A stretch of 64,000 nucleotides of DNA. Source: Phytophthora sp. 'mugwort'. Taxonomy: Eukaryota > Oomycota > Peronosporomycetes > Peronosporales > Peronosporaceae. The position numbers and the translations under genes are program-made. The notes under the pieces were generated by a model. The model saw nothing but the letters and a program-made list of their open reading frames with translations. It was not told the origin of the DNA and did no database searches. This document shows positions 42,067-54,033 of the stretch, one piece after another. Every line of letters starts with the position of its first letter. Positions within the stretch are counted from its first letter, which is position 1. The DNA is taken from assembly GCA_033558025.1 (NCBI GenBank), contig JAUCEF010000005.1:4774001-4838000 (forward strand), in the 5' to 3' direction.

Positions 42067-45000
42067 CTCGATGTGCACCACGATGCAGTTACCTGCATGA
42101 TGCATTTTTGCCTTCATCTCTCCTACATTTTTCCTGTTTAGCTCTATTCGATACGGTAAACATAAGTATAATGTAACCGAAAAACGAATTTTGTCTATAC
42201 ATATTGATGCGATGTCGAATACGACCAGGTATTGGGAGTCAATCACGTACCAGCCAATCACATGTGCACCGTCTGTGGCTGTAATCACTGTGGTTGTCCT
42301 GGAATCCCAACAGTGTAATCACTCGCTGGACTACGGGTGTCTCAGGTGGTACGAAGCACGATATCTCGGACGGACCGGGGACAAGGCTTTTGCTCTGTCC
42401 TACCTGCCGATACCCATCCCCGTTTGTTTTGGAAGACAGTGAGGCAGAAAGAGAGGGAAGAGGGCACCTGGTATAATGACGACAACGCATTTATGAAGTA
42501 CTGCGGGAGATGGAAGTAACGGGAGTGATCGGGACCAGAAGTGTCCGCCCCAATAACTTTGACGAGTACCGTGCCATCGACTTCAACAGCCAGTCAGACG
42601 ACTCGGACGGGAAAACGACCCAAAAGAGATTAGGAGGATGCAGGGAGGAATGACACGGGCATAAACTTGACCTGTACATTTAATCGTTCAAATGACTTAG
42701 TATATTTTGCGGACGACAGTACATTTCGGACCACATTACATTTGCGGAGGACTGTATCATATTTGTGGACAACAACATCTATCTTCGCTTCCGTGCGCGA
42801 ATAGCTGCAAGAATCCTGTTGACGACCACGTCTCCAATTGCGCAGCTTGCGAACTCGGATTCAAAATGGCTTTGATCATCATTATACTTGTCGCGTACGT
42901 ACTCGGGGAAGCATGGCCACACTAGCCCGATACTGATGACAGGATGGGTTAGCCATCTAGAACTGGTTGACATAGCCGTGCCAAGACTTCGCGTCATGAA
43001 GCTCTGACAACAGTTGCGTGGTATCTATTTTATCACCATCAGCCCCCCCCCCACATTCGCCACTCTTCGCCACACGTTATCGTGTATAGAATTCGACTGC
43101 TGCCAATGACTTTGACTATATCCCTTACTCCCACCAGAAGCGCATCCTTCAGTTCGTTGCCAACTGATTCCGTGAATGTTGTCGATTTTGAAACTACAGT
43201 CGTCTCCATCGTCGCATAAGTGTTCCACCGTCGTCTACTGATTGCGGACATTCATAATCCCTACCCCGTGCATCTTCTAGATTTGCACTTGTGCATGTGA
43301 TAGCGCCTGCTCACAAGGCGTCCATCCTGGCCACCATTTCGCCAGCTCCGTGACCATATTTGTTTGTCAGGCGCAAACATGAACCTGCACTGTGCTCACC
43401 CGCGCCGGACGTAGTGCAAATATTACCTCCCCAACAAGTTCTTGCTTATGCCAGCGTCTTCAGTAACAATGTTGAGGGACCTGCGTGAAGTTGCTGCATG
43501 ACATCAGAGAACCCCACTTCACACCTACGTTAGCGAAAGACCGTACGCCGATGGCAGCATCCTCGCGGCGCCTACGTCTTCTGGTACCACGGCGTATTTT
43601 CGTCAACGACGGGAAAGCATAATCATCATAACGCCGTTCTTCGCGTATAGCTGAATGTCACCCTTCTTCGTGAGAAGAACCTCGTTGATACGACACGGTA
43701 CAAGCTTTCCGTCTGAACTAGTGTCCATAATCGTGTGGTATCCTCCTACAAGCCTCTCCGGTTTTGAGTAGTGCTAACTCAGCGCGAGACTTCTGGGCTG
43801 GCCGTTGGCTTGCATTCGGCGTATCTGAAAGGTTGATGTATGCTACGACGACGCCAGGAAGCGCTGCTTTAGAGGATCGGGATATCCTTCGTTAGGCAAA
43901 ATGCTGTGAAACACAGAAGGCTTCCGTTGTAGTCTGCCCGTGTGCGCGCCTCACGTCGTCGATTCGCGTACTTGGAGGCGGCGATAGCGGCGCTGTAGCG
44001 ACGACTGGTTTTCGTCAGATCTATAGCAGCGCTTCGCTCGCAGAAATGAAAAGGTGAATGAAGGCTCGTGAGGTTGACAATGAAAGTGACCTGACTTTCT
44101 TCAGCGGTGTCGGCCGCATTTGTACCTTAGGAATGTGACTGTAATGTTGGGTCATTTTTTTTGTGTTGTGCTAATATGTTAGTGCTTTTTGCCAGATGTT
44201 GATGGCGGGCAGTTTCGACCAATCTAATCGTGCCGCACGCCATTTTTTTCTGCGCGCTGAGATGTCTGAAATATTTAGTTTTTGTAGGTACAAAACGTCT
44301 GCCGTAATTGTAATATTGATTGGGATTGCAGCTCGTCATGCCTACTTAAGAATTATTCTTTCGGTTTTTTAGCGTTCCACTTCCAATTGGAAGGCGACCA
44401 AATATACCTTAACCAGGTGGCATATATGTAGCAGATAAGTCGGTCATATTCAAGATATACGTCGACCTATCGCTCAAAACATCCATCGTTATTTACATAC
44501 ATCACAATCTGTGTCCGACTGATACCGCTCTGAACCAGGCGTTTGTGTGAAAACAAGTGTTATCTTGAAGTGTACCCGACACTTGCCCCTGACACCGCTG
44601 GTTCCGCATACAGCTCATACCCACCCGTCATGCCTCCCCCTGTTCCTTCCCTTGTTGTCAAAAAGCGTCCATCAAGAGCAGCAGTACCACCATGTCGTCG
44701 TCGCCCATGCCTTTGGTCGACGAGCGCAAATTCTGAAGTGATGAAATCTAGAAGACTGCTGTTGGAGGAAGCGTGGCGTACCGTGATGCGCAGTCGTCAC
44801 TACCTGACGGCACAGCGTCTAGACACGCCGGCCTAGCGCTGGGGTTCTACGTGAGATTGATGGAGCAAAGCACTCTATGAATGCTCTTTGGTGCTCCTCC
44901 GAGCATGTTATCGAAGACACTCCGAAGAGCTGAGAAAGCGCTGTCCAATGCGCTCGATGGGTTCGCGCCTGCGTGAGTCTCGTGGCCATCGCCTGCTCAC

Positions 45001-46328
45001 CAAGTCGGGTTAGCAAAGCTTGTTAATGCTCGGGTGCCCTTGCTCAAGCAACCTTTTTCTGCTTCATAAATTGGAAGAATTTAGAAGTTGGTTGAGCATG
45101 TTGTATTCAAATACCTGAATGGCCTTACTAACTAACACTGCGTTGCGGGGTCAGCAGCCGTTTGGCGCCGACTTGACGAATGCGATGTACATCGGATGGC
45201 TGCGCACCATGTTGGTTACGGGACGATATGTTTTGAAGCCGACGGCAGTATTGTGTGGAGCAAGAACAACTGTCCAGGGTAGTGGAACACCTAGGGCACA
45301 TCTTTGGTGTTTTGCTCGAAGTTGCTCGACCCGAGGTTGTGTCCCGACAAGTGCACGAACGTGGTATAAGGCTCTGCGCTCCCCTGCTCGATCACCACGG
45401 TGGGCCGCATGATATCGCCAATCAAAGATGGTGACCTGGAACGTATCCGATCAGAGCTCAGAAGTCCGGCGAGGACTTTTCACAACGCGATCACTTCAGT
45501 GCCAAGCTGCCGAGTGGGGTATGGGCCGTATACAAAACGTATCGGTCTCCTCAGTCTCTCATTACCGAACGACCCGGAACTTCGTTGACGGCGGCTCAAT
45601 AACTTGGTTTAGCTCGCAGACTACCGTGCCCGCACGGGAGGGATCTCACAAATCCGTACTCCTTCGCGGACGAGATGGAAGTGCCGATGGCGCATATGTA
45701 GTTGCAGTGTTGCTTTGTTTTGTGAATCCCGTCTACATTGTCACTTCCGGCTCTTGGCCAAACCGACAACAAATCGATCACTGGCTTTGGGTGGCCAAAT
45801 CGTGTTTTAACAACCCCGAATACGATCCCAAGAGGCCCTTGCAGTTTGACACGACTCCAAGACATGTGAGGCTGCTTCATCCATGTAGCTGCTGACCAGC
45901 TGCCTTATCGAGTGTTGTATGTCTATATAAGCGTTCAGAACGTTCACGACGCGAAGGACCCCTCCATCTACTGCAATTATTGTCTCAAAGAGAGAAAAGT
46001 ACAGCTGCCTGGGAACGCGTGCGGTACGTCGAGTATATGTAGTAATGCTCGTGATGACTTCCTAACGCTTTACGTTTCTGTTGTTGAATAGTTTCGTTAT
46101 TGAGCAACTGTGGACCCGTCCATTGAATTGATTTTGCATTCCAAACATGGAGGAAGCAGTCACGAGGCACCTTCCTATCGAAATACTGTTCTTCACTGCC
46201 TCTACGGTTTGGATTATCGCGTGGAGAGCTTTCACACATCTATCATAAGTCGATAAGACAATTGGGGACTGGATAACCATTTACAAAGCAACAGGAACCT
46301 ATCAACGGGTTCACACACGTCCGGCAGC
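42067..46328. other. Long stretch without a supportable gene
   Basis: Short frames occur on both strands but no known domain is recognised. Protein-like but broken text appears on the minus strand at 43740-43030 (EVLLTKKGDIQLYAKNGVMM, TFTESVGNELKDALLVGVRD). It also appears on the plus strand at 44543-45895 (ALRGQQPFGADLTNAMYIGW, IRSELRSPARTFHNAITSVP). These could be decayed host genes. A C9 run sits at 43044-43052. Confidence 0.35.
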
Positions 46329-47220
46329 GTGTTTTCAGTTACGCACCGACAGTGGTTGTGCAACTTCTTCATTGTGCAGCCACTTTCTTACTTGAATGAG
46401 GCTCAAGATGCCTTCCTACGCGAACATCAAATCGGACTTTTGAAGTCGTCTGTGTGCCGCATAATTCACGAATGCGGCCTTACCCGAAAATTACTCGAAT
46501 GGAGTGCAGTGCACATCAAGAAGCAGGACGTTTTCGATTAAAGGGGATGAGCCGCGTCAACTGGTGCTGCAGTAATCTCATCTTCCTAGACGAAGTGTCA
46601 TTCGATAAGCGTGGAATGATCAGGAAGCGAGGATATTCGCTGAAAGGATAGACAATTGCAATTCGTGGAGAGGTCAGAGGAAGCCGAGGTTTACGTGTTG
46701 GCCTTTATGGGAGTTAATGGTGTCCTCAAATATGTTGACACTGAAGGGACGTTCGATCGCGTCGAATTCGCCAAGTGTTGCAGTGACTTTGCATACTCAG
46801 CAAGGGAAATGGAATTTTGCGTCAGTATCCTGGTTCGAATTCTGTACGGATACTAGATGGAGCTTCGATTCACCGACATCTCGAAACCTTTCACTTCCTG
46901 CGCAGTTTAGGCATTGTCCCTATATTTTTTCAGATTGCTGCCCATTCTTCAACCGATCGGGTTTATGTTATGTTCGGCTACATCAAGAGATCATTTCAAC
47001 GGCACTATGTCGAGAACTGTGGCATCGATCTGCTGCCGTTTGTGGCGGAAACATTAGCGTTATGAGCAGTTCAACACGGCGAAAGTCTTTGATCATTGTG
47101 GCTGGAATATTCAGGGATATTTCGACCATACTGTCCCATTGTCAAAGGAGAATCGGAATGTGCCTTGTTTTGAGAGCAACTTATTGAAAGTGAATTATGC
47201 TGAAGAACATTTAGAATTTA
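46329..47220 (+). pseudogene. DDE_3 (Tc1/IS630-type) transposase relic
   Basis: Homology changes frame repeatedly. The HTH part is YLNEAQDAFLREHQIGLLKS and SSVCRIIHECGLTRKLLEW (46390-46500). NLIFLDEVSFDKRGMIRKRG follows with the first Asp (46578-46640), then VLAFMGVNGVLKYVDTEGTF. SVRILDGASIHRHLETFHFL carries the second Asp (46845-46900). VMFGYIKRSFQRHYVENCGI (~46967-47027) is in the region just after the expected catalytic Glu, whose NPIE context is damaged. It ends near KVNYAEEHLEFIARQINE (47190-47235). It differs in sequence from the other two Tc1-like relics in the window. No terminal repeats found. Confidence 0.75.
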
Positions 47221-47235
47221 TAGCGAGGCAGATTA

Positions 47236-47690
47236 ATGAACCTGCAGATAGGCTGATAACGAACTCTAGCAGTAAAAACTACTTTTGGTGCTCGGTGTCC
47301 TCAGCGTTCTCCAGTCTTGAGAGTGGATCAATTTCATTGTTCACGGATATATATCATTATCAAGGAACCCCTCGATTTATCGCTTTGCGCACTGCTAAAT
47401 TTTGCCGCTGGTTTTCCAGATGCCATTCAAATGCCTCCCAATTCTTGTTGAGTTGCATGTTGTCTTTCATTGACGCATTAACGCCAACGCTGACCTAGTG
47501 ACGTCCGACAAGTGCTGCTCGATATGCGAATCGGCGGCCCGAAGTAAGCGTGTGTTGGGGGGTCTAGGACAGCAGCATCCCAAGTCTGTAACGAGCCATC
47601 CTGTTACATAACTAAGTAGGTTATTAAATATGAAGGCAGACATCCTCCGGATTGGCTGATAAGTGGGGAGCCACACCCTTTACAGCCAAT
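47236..47690. other. Spacer before the gypsy element
   Basis: No gene supported. CAGCCAATCAGGAGTGATCC at about 47686-47705 could lie in a 5' LTR, but no matching 3' LTR was found. Confidence 0.3.
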
Positions 47691-47817
47691 CAGGAGTGAT
47701 CCAGCGATCCTGGTCCACACGGCCTTCCCCCATCTTACGACCGTGGAATGGAATACCCTACACCGCCTCGCGGCGGTGTCCGGCGAATTCTTCGTGACGT
47801 CGTTGCTGAGCTCATCG

Positions 47818-48693
47818 ATGTCCGAGCGACAACGCCAAGCTATCCAAAAACTTATGGTACGCGAGCTCGCCGAAGCGAATCGGCGAGTATCAACTCCCTC
47901 GCGCACCTCGCGGAACGACGCCGTCAAGATGGAGACGTCGACGTATTCAGGCGTCGGACAAGATCGTCTCCCTCTGAACCGCTGGTTCCGCGAGATCGAC
48001 ATCGCGATCGCTTTAAGGTTAATTGAAAGGCGCCCACAGCAAGAATCAACTTCTTGCTGTCCCGCCTCACCGGCAAGGCGAACGAATGGGCCCTCGGGAA
48101 ACTGGTCATTGACCCTAATGCGTTTCCCACTCTGGAAAGCATCCAGAGTGACCTTCGCCTCGCATTTGAACCTCCGTAGGACGAGTCACACATGCGGGCG
48201 GCCTTCTTTGCGCTAAGGCAAGGCAGGTCCGCGATGTGTGACTACGTTCCGAAGACACGACACCTAGTATCGTGCGTCGTCACGGATCTGATCGACATGG
48301 CTTCGCAAGTTCATATCTTCATCTTCGAAATGCGCGAGGACCTGACACGCTACTCACTAATGTGCGCTGAGCCGAAGACCCTGGAAGAAGCGTTCGCTAT
48401 CGCGTTACGCGAGAACTATACGGTGTCCTCTTCGTACTCACGAGTAGCCTCGACAACACCTCAAGGGCCGATCCCAGAGTCGATGGAGATCGATGCAATC
48501 GATGCTTCGACTGGCCGTGGTCGACAGTTCAATCGCGGCAATCGTAATCCCGGAGTCACGAATTGCTTGCGCTGTGGCAAGCCTGGTCACCGCGCGGCAG
48601 TGTGCCGTGCCTGCACCGGTGTCGGTCAATGCAGTCGTCTCCCGAGATGACTCCGCACGCCCGGTTGCCCAGCCAAAAACCGACAAGCTCCAG
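47818..48693 (+). pseudogene. Gypsy gag with CCHC zinc knuckle, frameshifted
   Basis: From an ATG at 47818 ([20 protein letters not shown]) the frame runs through [20 protein letters not shown]. It then shifts (~48020-48180) with [22 protein letters not shown] sequence and continues from 48192 with [20 protein letters not shown] and AEPKTLEEAFAIALRENYTV. The knuckle CLRCGKPGHRAAVC spans 48564-48605. Gag binds the RNA and forms the particle. A parallel frame starting at 47748 is a shadow. Confidence 0.75.
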
Positions 48694-48739
48694 TAGGTGC
48701 GGGGCGCCCTACTGGCTGGAATGATGTCCGGGTCCCCCG

Positions 48740-51700
48740 GTGGCAGCCTATCCTCCTAACCCCACCGTTCATAACGCACGTTTCAATGCCGCTACCACGA
48801 ACGGCGACCTGAGGCTGATCATACTCAGTCTTTACGTCGCCGACGCGCGGCGTCGACTCCGTGCGCTCCTCGACTCCGGTGCCTCGAGCAACTTCTTCCT
48901 GCCCGTGTCTGCCGCTGCTGCCGCCTTCGATTCCGGTTCGCCAAGGAACTGGCGAGCTCGTCGTCAATCGGCCGACGGCAACCCACACCGCATTCCGCGG
49001 CGAGTGATCTCGCTTCCGTATACCTTCGACGGCTTTCGCAGCTCCGACAACTTCTTGGTGTACGAGATGAAATTCGCCTTCGATTGCATCCTAGGGATAC
49101 CGTGGTTGACATGGTATCAGCCGCAGATCGACTGGCTGGCCTGATCGGTGAAGCGTCGGACCACCCTACGACGTGGGTGCGGTGTTCACGCACCTGCTGG
49201 TGGCACCGTCGGACTGGCCTCATGCCCGAGTCGTGGGCAAATCCACCACCACACAGACCTTGCACAGAAATGGCGATGGCCCTCTTTTTTGCATGGTGTG
49301 TGCTGTGTCGATGGACGAGACGGTCGAGCATTCGAGGCTCCCGCAAACTTCCGAGTCGGTCGACATGCGAGGATCCCGCATGATAACGGCGCGGTCGAAA
49401 CTGACTCCCCGAGCCTAGAGGAGGGTGAATTATCGGGCAGTGACAGTAGCTCATCGGTCTCGAGCAGAGGCTCGAGACGCAAGAAGTCATCCCGCCGTTC
49501 GCAGCGACGCTGAAGCCTCGCCGCACCCTCGACGCGAACACAACAGTGGACTTGGTTTGTGCATTCGAGTACACGGAGGGTTTCCACAACGAAGCCGCAC
49601 CAACGAGGTCGCGACTCCTCCTCGCGACGCCGCATCAATCGTCCTGCTTCCGGGCTTATCCTGGAACACCTTCCTGTACGACCTCAAGGCCGGCGAAATC
49701 GATCAAGTTTGCTTGATCGTCGACGAAAATCCGCTGACGCGTGAACTCAATGTGGTCAACGGATCGGTAACCTTAGCTCGCCCCAGGAGCGCTGAACCCA
49801 AATCGGCTCGCGAAGAGCGGTTCGCAGCCCAATCACTTCGCTCTTCTGGCAATCCGGTGTACGACGTCGTCCGCGAGTTCGCAGACGTCTTCCCGAAAAA
49901 AATCCCGGCGGAGCTTCCGGCCGACTGCGGCTTGTGTGGCACGAGATTAATCTCGCACCTGGCACCAAATATTGCGTGACACAGCAGTGGCCACTGCCGC
50001 GAGACCAAGTCGTCGTGATCGACGAGTTCTTCGAAGGACGTCGCCGAGCCGGCCACGTTCGCGAAAGCTCCTCGCCGCACTTGAGCCCGACTTTCTGTGT
50101 GGAGAAAGCTACGGGCGGATGGCGCATCGTCCACGCGTTCAACAAATTGAACGACGCGACCATCTCAGCACAAACACCAATCCCGCGGAAGGACATGGTG
50201 CTTAACTCGATGCGTCATCTTCAGTGCGATCGACCTGACAGACGGCTTCTATCAGATCCCAATGCGCGATAGTGACGTTCCGTTTACGGCTGTTAGCTCT
50301 CCCAGCCGCATGCTCTGGGAGTGGCTCGTAATGCCGCAGGGACCCCACAATGCCCCGCTACGTTCAATCGTATGGTCACTCAGGTACTTCGACCGCTCGT
50401 GCCTTCGCGCCGAGCTACTTTGATGATATCTTCATTCACAGTCGCTCTGAGGGCATCCTCAGCGCGCTCGAAGTTCATTGGCCACCTAAAGAGTGTCTTT
50501 CAGGTGATGCATGAGAACGAGCTATATGCGAACCTGAAGAAATGTGTTCTGTGCACCCGAGATTCCAGTACTCGGTTCCTACGTCAGCGAGAACGGGGTC
50601 CGTGCAGATCCAGAGAAGATCAAGTCGATCTGCTCTTGGCCAACACCCAAGAACCGCACGGATTTACGTCAGCGGCTAGGCATCGCGAACTACCTTCAAA
50701 AATACACGAAGGATTATGCCGGCTTGATTCAGCCGCTGCCATCGTTGCTCAAGAGAGACGCCAAATGTTGTGGCGTTCCAACCACCAAAAGGCCTTCGAC
50801 TCCGTGAAGGCGAGCCTGTCCGAAGCTCCGATTCTTATACTTCCGGACGAATCGAAGCCCTTTCATGTGGTATGTGACGCCAGTAATTCGCTATTGGTTG
50901 GGCCCTCATGCATTTTGACGATGACGGCTGCGAACGCGTCGTGAGCTTCCAGTCACGCCAGATGAAACCGGTGGAGAAGAATTATCCCGCTCACGACAGG
51001 GAGCTCCTCGCCATGCGCCACGCTCTAATCAAATTTAGAGTGCATCTGCTCGGCGAGCAGATCATCGCGGCATATGCCGATAATCCGTTCTACGCGAAAC
51101 ATCATTGCACACCTCCGCAATCCAACAAATTCGACTGCCGAAACCCTTACTGGTCCGACCCGCGCTCACATCAAGCGGTACCAGCTTGAGAGTCCGCTCC
51201 TGACATACACGATGAATACTTTTTCTGCGTGTCGTCATCCCAGCGGATGACGACCTTCGTGCCCGTTTCGTGCATGAGTAGCACGACGCGCCAGTCGGAG
51301 GTCATCTCGGTCGTGAGAAGACATTCGGCGCACTGTCCCGTGATTACTTCTGGCCGCGCATGTACAAGTGGATTCGCAATGGGTACGGTCCTGCGAAACA
51401 TGCCAGCGCGTAAAGCCGGCACCGTCGCCGCAAGCTCCGCTGCGTTCGTTGCCAACTGCAACGGAAGCGTGGAAGTCCGTCAGCATGGACTTCATCGTTG
51501 GGCTTCCTGCGGATGACCAAGACCGCACGGGCGTCTTGGTCCTCATCGACCGCTTCAGCAAAATTGTTCACTTCGCTCCCGTCGCGGCTCAAATTACCGC
51601 GGAGGAGACCGCGACGATTTTCCTGGACACAATATTTCGGCACCATGGGCTGCCGGAATCCATCGTCTCCGACCGTGACCCGCGTTTCACGTCGGCCTTT

Positions 51701-53125
51701 TTTGGGACCGGCTGTTCGAACTCCTTGATACCCGATTGTTGATGTCCACGGTGCCCCATCCGGAGACGGATGGGCAAACGGAGCGCGTGAATCGAGTTCT
51801 CGAAGATTTTTGCGAAGTTATGCGACTTCATTCATGTCGTGGTCGTCGTTCCTACCACTCGCCAGAATTCGCTATCAATAATGCGTCAACAAGGTTGACG
51901 CCATTCTTCGTAAACAACGCGCGGCATCCGCGCGTTCCCGCAGTTCTTACTCTGAACTCGGCCGCTGATACTACGGGCTACACACTTGGTGGGGGAAAAC
52001 CTGGCGGTGTGTCGGCTACGAAATCGTCACTCGAGGTCATTGAAATGAAAGAACCCGACGGTGCGTCGGCAGTGCGGCCGACGCTCAATGTGTCAGCGTC
52101 TGCAATAACTTTATCATCGGTTCCGCCTGCGGCTCCCGCGTCCAACTTCTCACCAAAAGAAGTTGGTTCACCAATTGATTCCGTCGCGGTAACAGATTTT
52201 ATATTGCATCGCCAGGCCGTCACGCGATACGTGCGTGACGCGTTGCAATCAGCAGTCGACAGGCAGACAGGAAATGCAGATCGTTGAGGTCGGAAGAACA
52301 TGCACAACTTCCGACAAGGCGAACGCGTCTTATTGTCTACTGCGGGCATTCAAGCAGCCTCGATCATGAACTTGGGTGCAAACAAGCTAGCACCAAGATT
52401 TATTGGACCATTCAAGATTATCAAGGTTATAGGCGATGCCTACACGCTGGACATCCCTACTGCGATGCGGCTGCATCCGACGTTCTACGTCGGACGTCTC
52501 AAGCCGTACTACCCCGCGGCGATCCCGGACGTTCACCCGCCGACGTCGGCTCATACGCAGAGAGTCCGAGCCGACGGCGCTGTCGTCGACTCAAGGCGAG
52601 TCCCTGCTGCGCACGCACCAACTCGTTCTGCTGCGGCCGACCAAACGCCTCGGTCTCCAGACGCTGCAGCCGCTCGACAAGAGCTCGCTGCTCGCGACGA
52701 GTCCTCTCCGCAGCAGACGTTGCCGCGTTCGCGTCTCCGCGAGCGCTTTCCGCCACCAAACGATCGTCCTGCAACTCGTTCGTCATCTGCTCGGCCTCCG
52801 CCTGAAGTAATGCGATACTGCTCAGCGGCCATCATGCACTCAGGAGGCGTGCCGGCGGTCTCAGTTGCCGGCGCCCTTCCGTCGTGATAGTTCTCCACCG
52901 CTGATAGACTCGTCGGGTGCTCGGAGATGGGTGGCCGAGTGTATTGTTGATCACGATACTCGAAAGGTGCAGACGACGGGTGCCGGCGCAGAGCTCGCGC
53001 CAGCACCCGGCGTCTGCGCCTTTCGAGTATCGTGATCATTATCGCGTCCGCTGGCTAGGTAATTCGCCAGCGGAGGATACGTGGGAACCGAGGCGCCGCC
53101 TTCTCGAGTTCCGGATGTGGTAGCG
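48740..53125 (+). pseudogene. Gypsy pol: protease, RT, RNase H, integrase, chromodomain
   Basis: Protease (48740-49144): ALLDSGASSNFF keeps the catalytic DSG, and FDCILGIPWLTWYQPQIDWL closes it. RT: GWRIVHAFNKLNDATI (50119-50165), AIDLTDGFYQIPMRDSD motif A (~50230) and SYFDDIFIHSR motif C (~50415). RNase H: PFHVVCDASNS then FQSRQMKPVEKNYPAHDREL (~50860-51005). Integrase: a zinc-binding region then WKSVSMDFIVGLPADDQDRT, ESIVSDRDPRFTSAFFG and HPETDGQTERVNRVLEDF (51470-51810), with all D, D, E contexts present. The C-terminal part at 52300-52887 (FRQGERVLLS, LRLHPTFYVGRLKPYYP) leads to a Pro-rich linker. The chromodomain YRVRWLGNSPAEDTWEPRRR lies at ~53040-53100. Many frame changes make it inactive. 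Confidence 0.8.
52949..53037. repeat. 41-bp-arm inverted repeat within the gypsy integrase-chromodomain linker
   Basis: The left arm 52949-52989 and right arm 52997-53037 are reverse complements with three mismatches over 41 bp, around a 7-nt centre AGAGCTC. The outer ends are GATCACGATACTCGAAAGG. As a result both strands encode similar text (ITILERCRRRV and PFEYRDH). Probably an inverted duplication event; it precedes the chromodomain directly. Confidence 0.85.
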
Positions 53126-53312
53126 GACTACGAGGCCACGCTGACACATTTGTCCGCGTGCGCGAGCCTCCCACATTCGGTCCAACATCTCGCGAACGGC
53201 TGCGGCTCCGACTGCTCTGTCGGTTCCGCATCCGATAGCCATGCGCACTTGCCTCTCGATCATGCTGCCAGTCACGATTCCGCGAGCGTCCGCGAGACCG
53301 GAGGGACGCATC

Positions 53313-53954
53313 CTAGCTACGGTAATCGTCGAGAGTCATGCGGCTATGGCTATGCCCACTACGTGCTACGCCGCGTATTATCACGTCCACGCCGTTCTGT
53401 CGCCTGCCGAAGCTGGTGCAGCGATCGCTCGTAGCAACCAATCCAACGCCGCTCGTGCCCCGCCAGTGGCCACTGAAGCACCTGATCTTCCCACTCCGCT
53501 CTGGTAGGCCGGCATACGTGGCTGCAATGGAAGCACCCCTCACGAAGGTGCACGTAGCACAAGCGCCACGAGTCCGCCGACATCCTGCAGACGCGACTTC
53601 GCAGGTCGCCAATAGAGTGTTTGCCATGTGCATCTCACGCGCTTCGATCCATGACCTAAAGGATTCCCCTTCACGTCGCGCCGCATTCCAGCGCCTGATG
53701 AAGATACACCATGAGCGTTGCAGGGCGTCGTGTGAGAAGGCGTGGCTCGTCACCTTGCTCTTCATTGCGCGGTACCGTCGAAAGCACTGCTTCATCTCAT
53801 CTAACGGCCCCGGCTCATCAGCGCCCTCGAGGCTGAACAGCCGCCACGGCTTTAGGTCGGCGTCTATTACGTGAAGAGCCGGGACCAGTCTTGTCGCCGG
53901 CTCCAGGCGTGGGGCGTAGTCGTCGACTTCAAACGTGTCGCGAGGTCTTGACAT
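53313..53954 (-). CDS. Intact opposite-strand ORF at the 3' end of the gypsy element, function unknown
   Basis: 213 codons from an ATG at 53954 (MSRPRDTFEVDDYAPRLEPA). The first half is predicted helical and basic (LDEMKQCFRRYRAMKSKVTS, QRSWCIFIRRWNAARREGES). A Cys cluster follows: C118-x6-C125-x6-C132-x2-C135, with C159 and H163 later. This suggests a metal-binding module joined to a gag-like or nucleic-acid-binding helical region. It is the longest intact frame inside the transposon-rich part of the window, although the surrounding element is riddled with shifts. It overlaps a 178-codon plus-strand frame, so coding strand is inferred. No family recognised. It could be an accessory retroelement gene, as seen on the antisense strand of some LTR elements, or a captured host exon. 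Confidence 0.5.
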   Translation of the reverse strand: MSRPRDTFEVDDYAPRLEPATRLVPALHVIDADLKPWRLFSLEGADEPGPLDEMKQCFRRYRAMKSKVTSHAFSHDALQRSWCIFIRRWNAARREGESFRSWIEAREMHMANTLLATCEVASAGCRRTRGACATCTFVRGASIAATYAGLPERSGKIRCFSGHWRGTSGVGLVATSDRCTSFGRRQNGVDVIIRGVARSGHSHSRMTLDDYRS

Positions 53955-54033
53955 GATTGTCGTCGCTCTCCGTACGGAAGGAGTAATGCGTATTGAAGAG
54001 GATCATACGATGCATGTGTCTCGAAAAGACGCA

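Larger units (their letters stand above)
47700..53960 (+). mobile_element. Chromodomain-type Ty3/gypsy retrotransposon, degenerate
   Basis: Order gag, zinc knuckle, protease, RT, RNase H, integrase, chromodomain is that of Ty3/gypsy chromoviruses. It is followed by a long opposite-strand ORF at 53313-53954. LTRs were not identified, so the limits given are approximate and based on coding homology. Confidence 0.75.

Noticed and set aside
52551..53039. 162-codon minus-strand ORF opposite the gypsy linker
   Set aside because: Its start region mirrors the 41-bp inverted repeat and the rest is complementary to the Pro/Arg-rich pol linker; likely a shadow.
47700..53960. LTR pair for the plus-strand gypsy element
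   Set aside because: I compared the flanks 47450-47740 and 53955-54100 by eye and found no direct repeat, so no LTRs are called.
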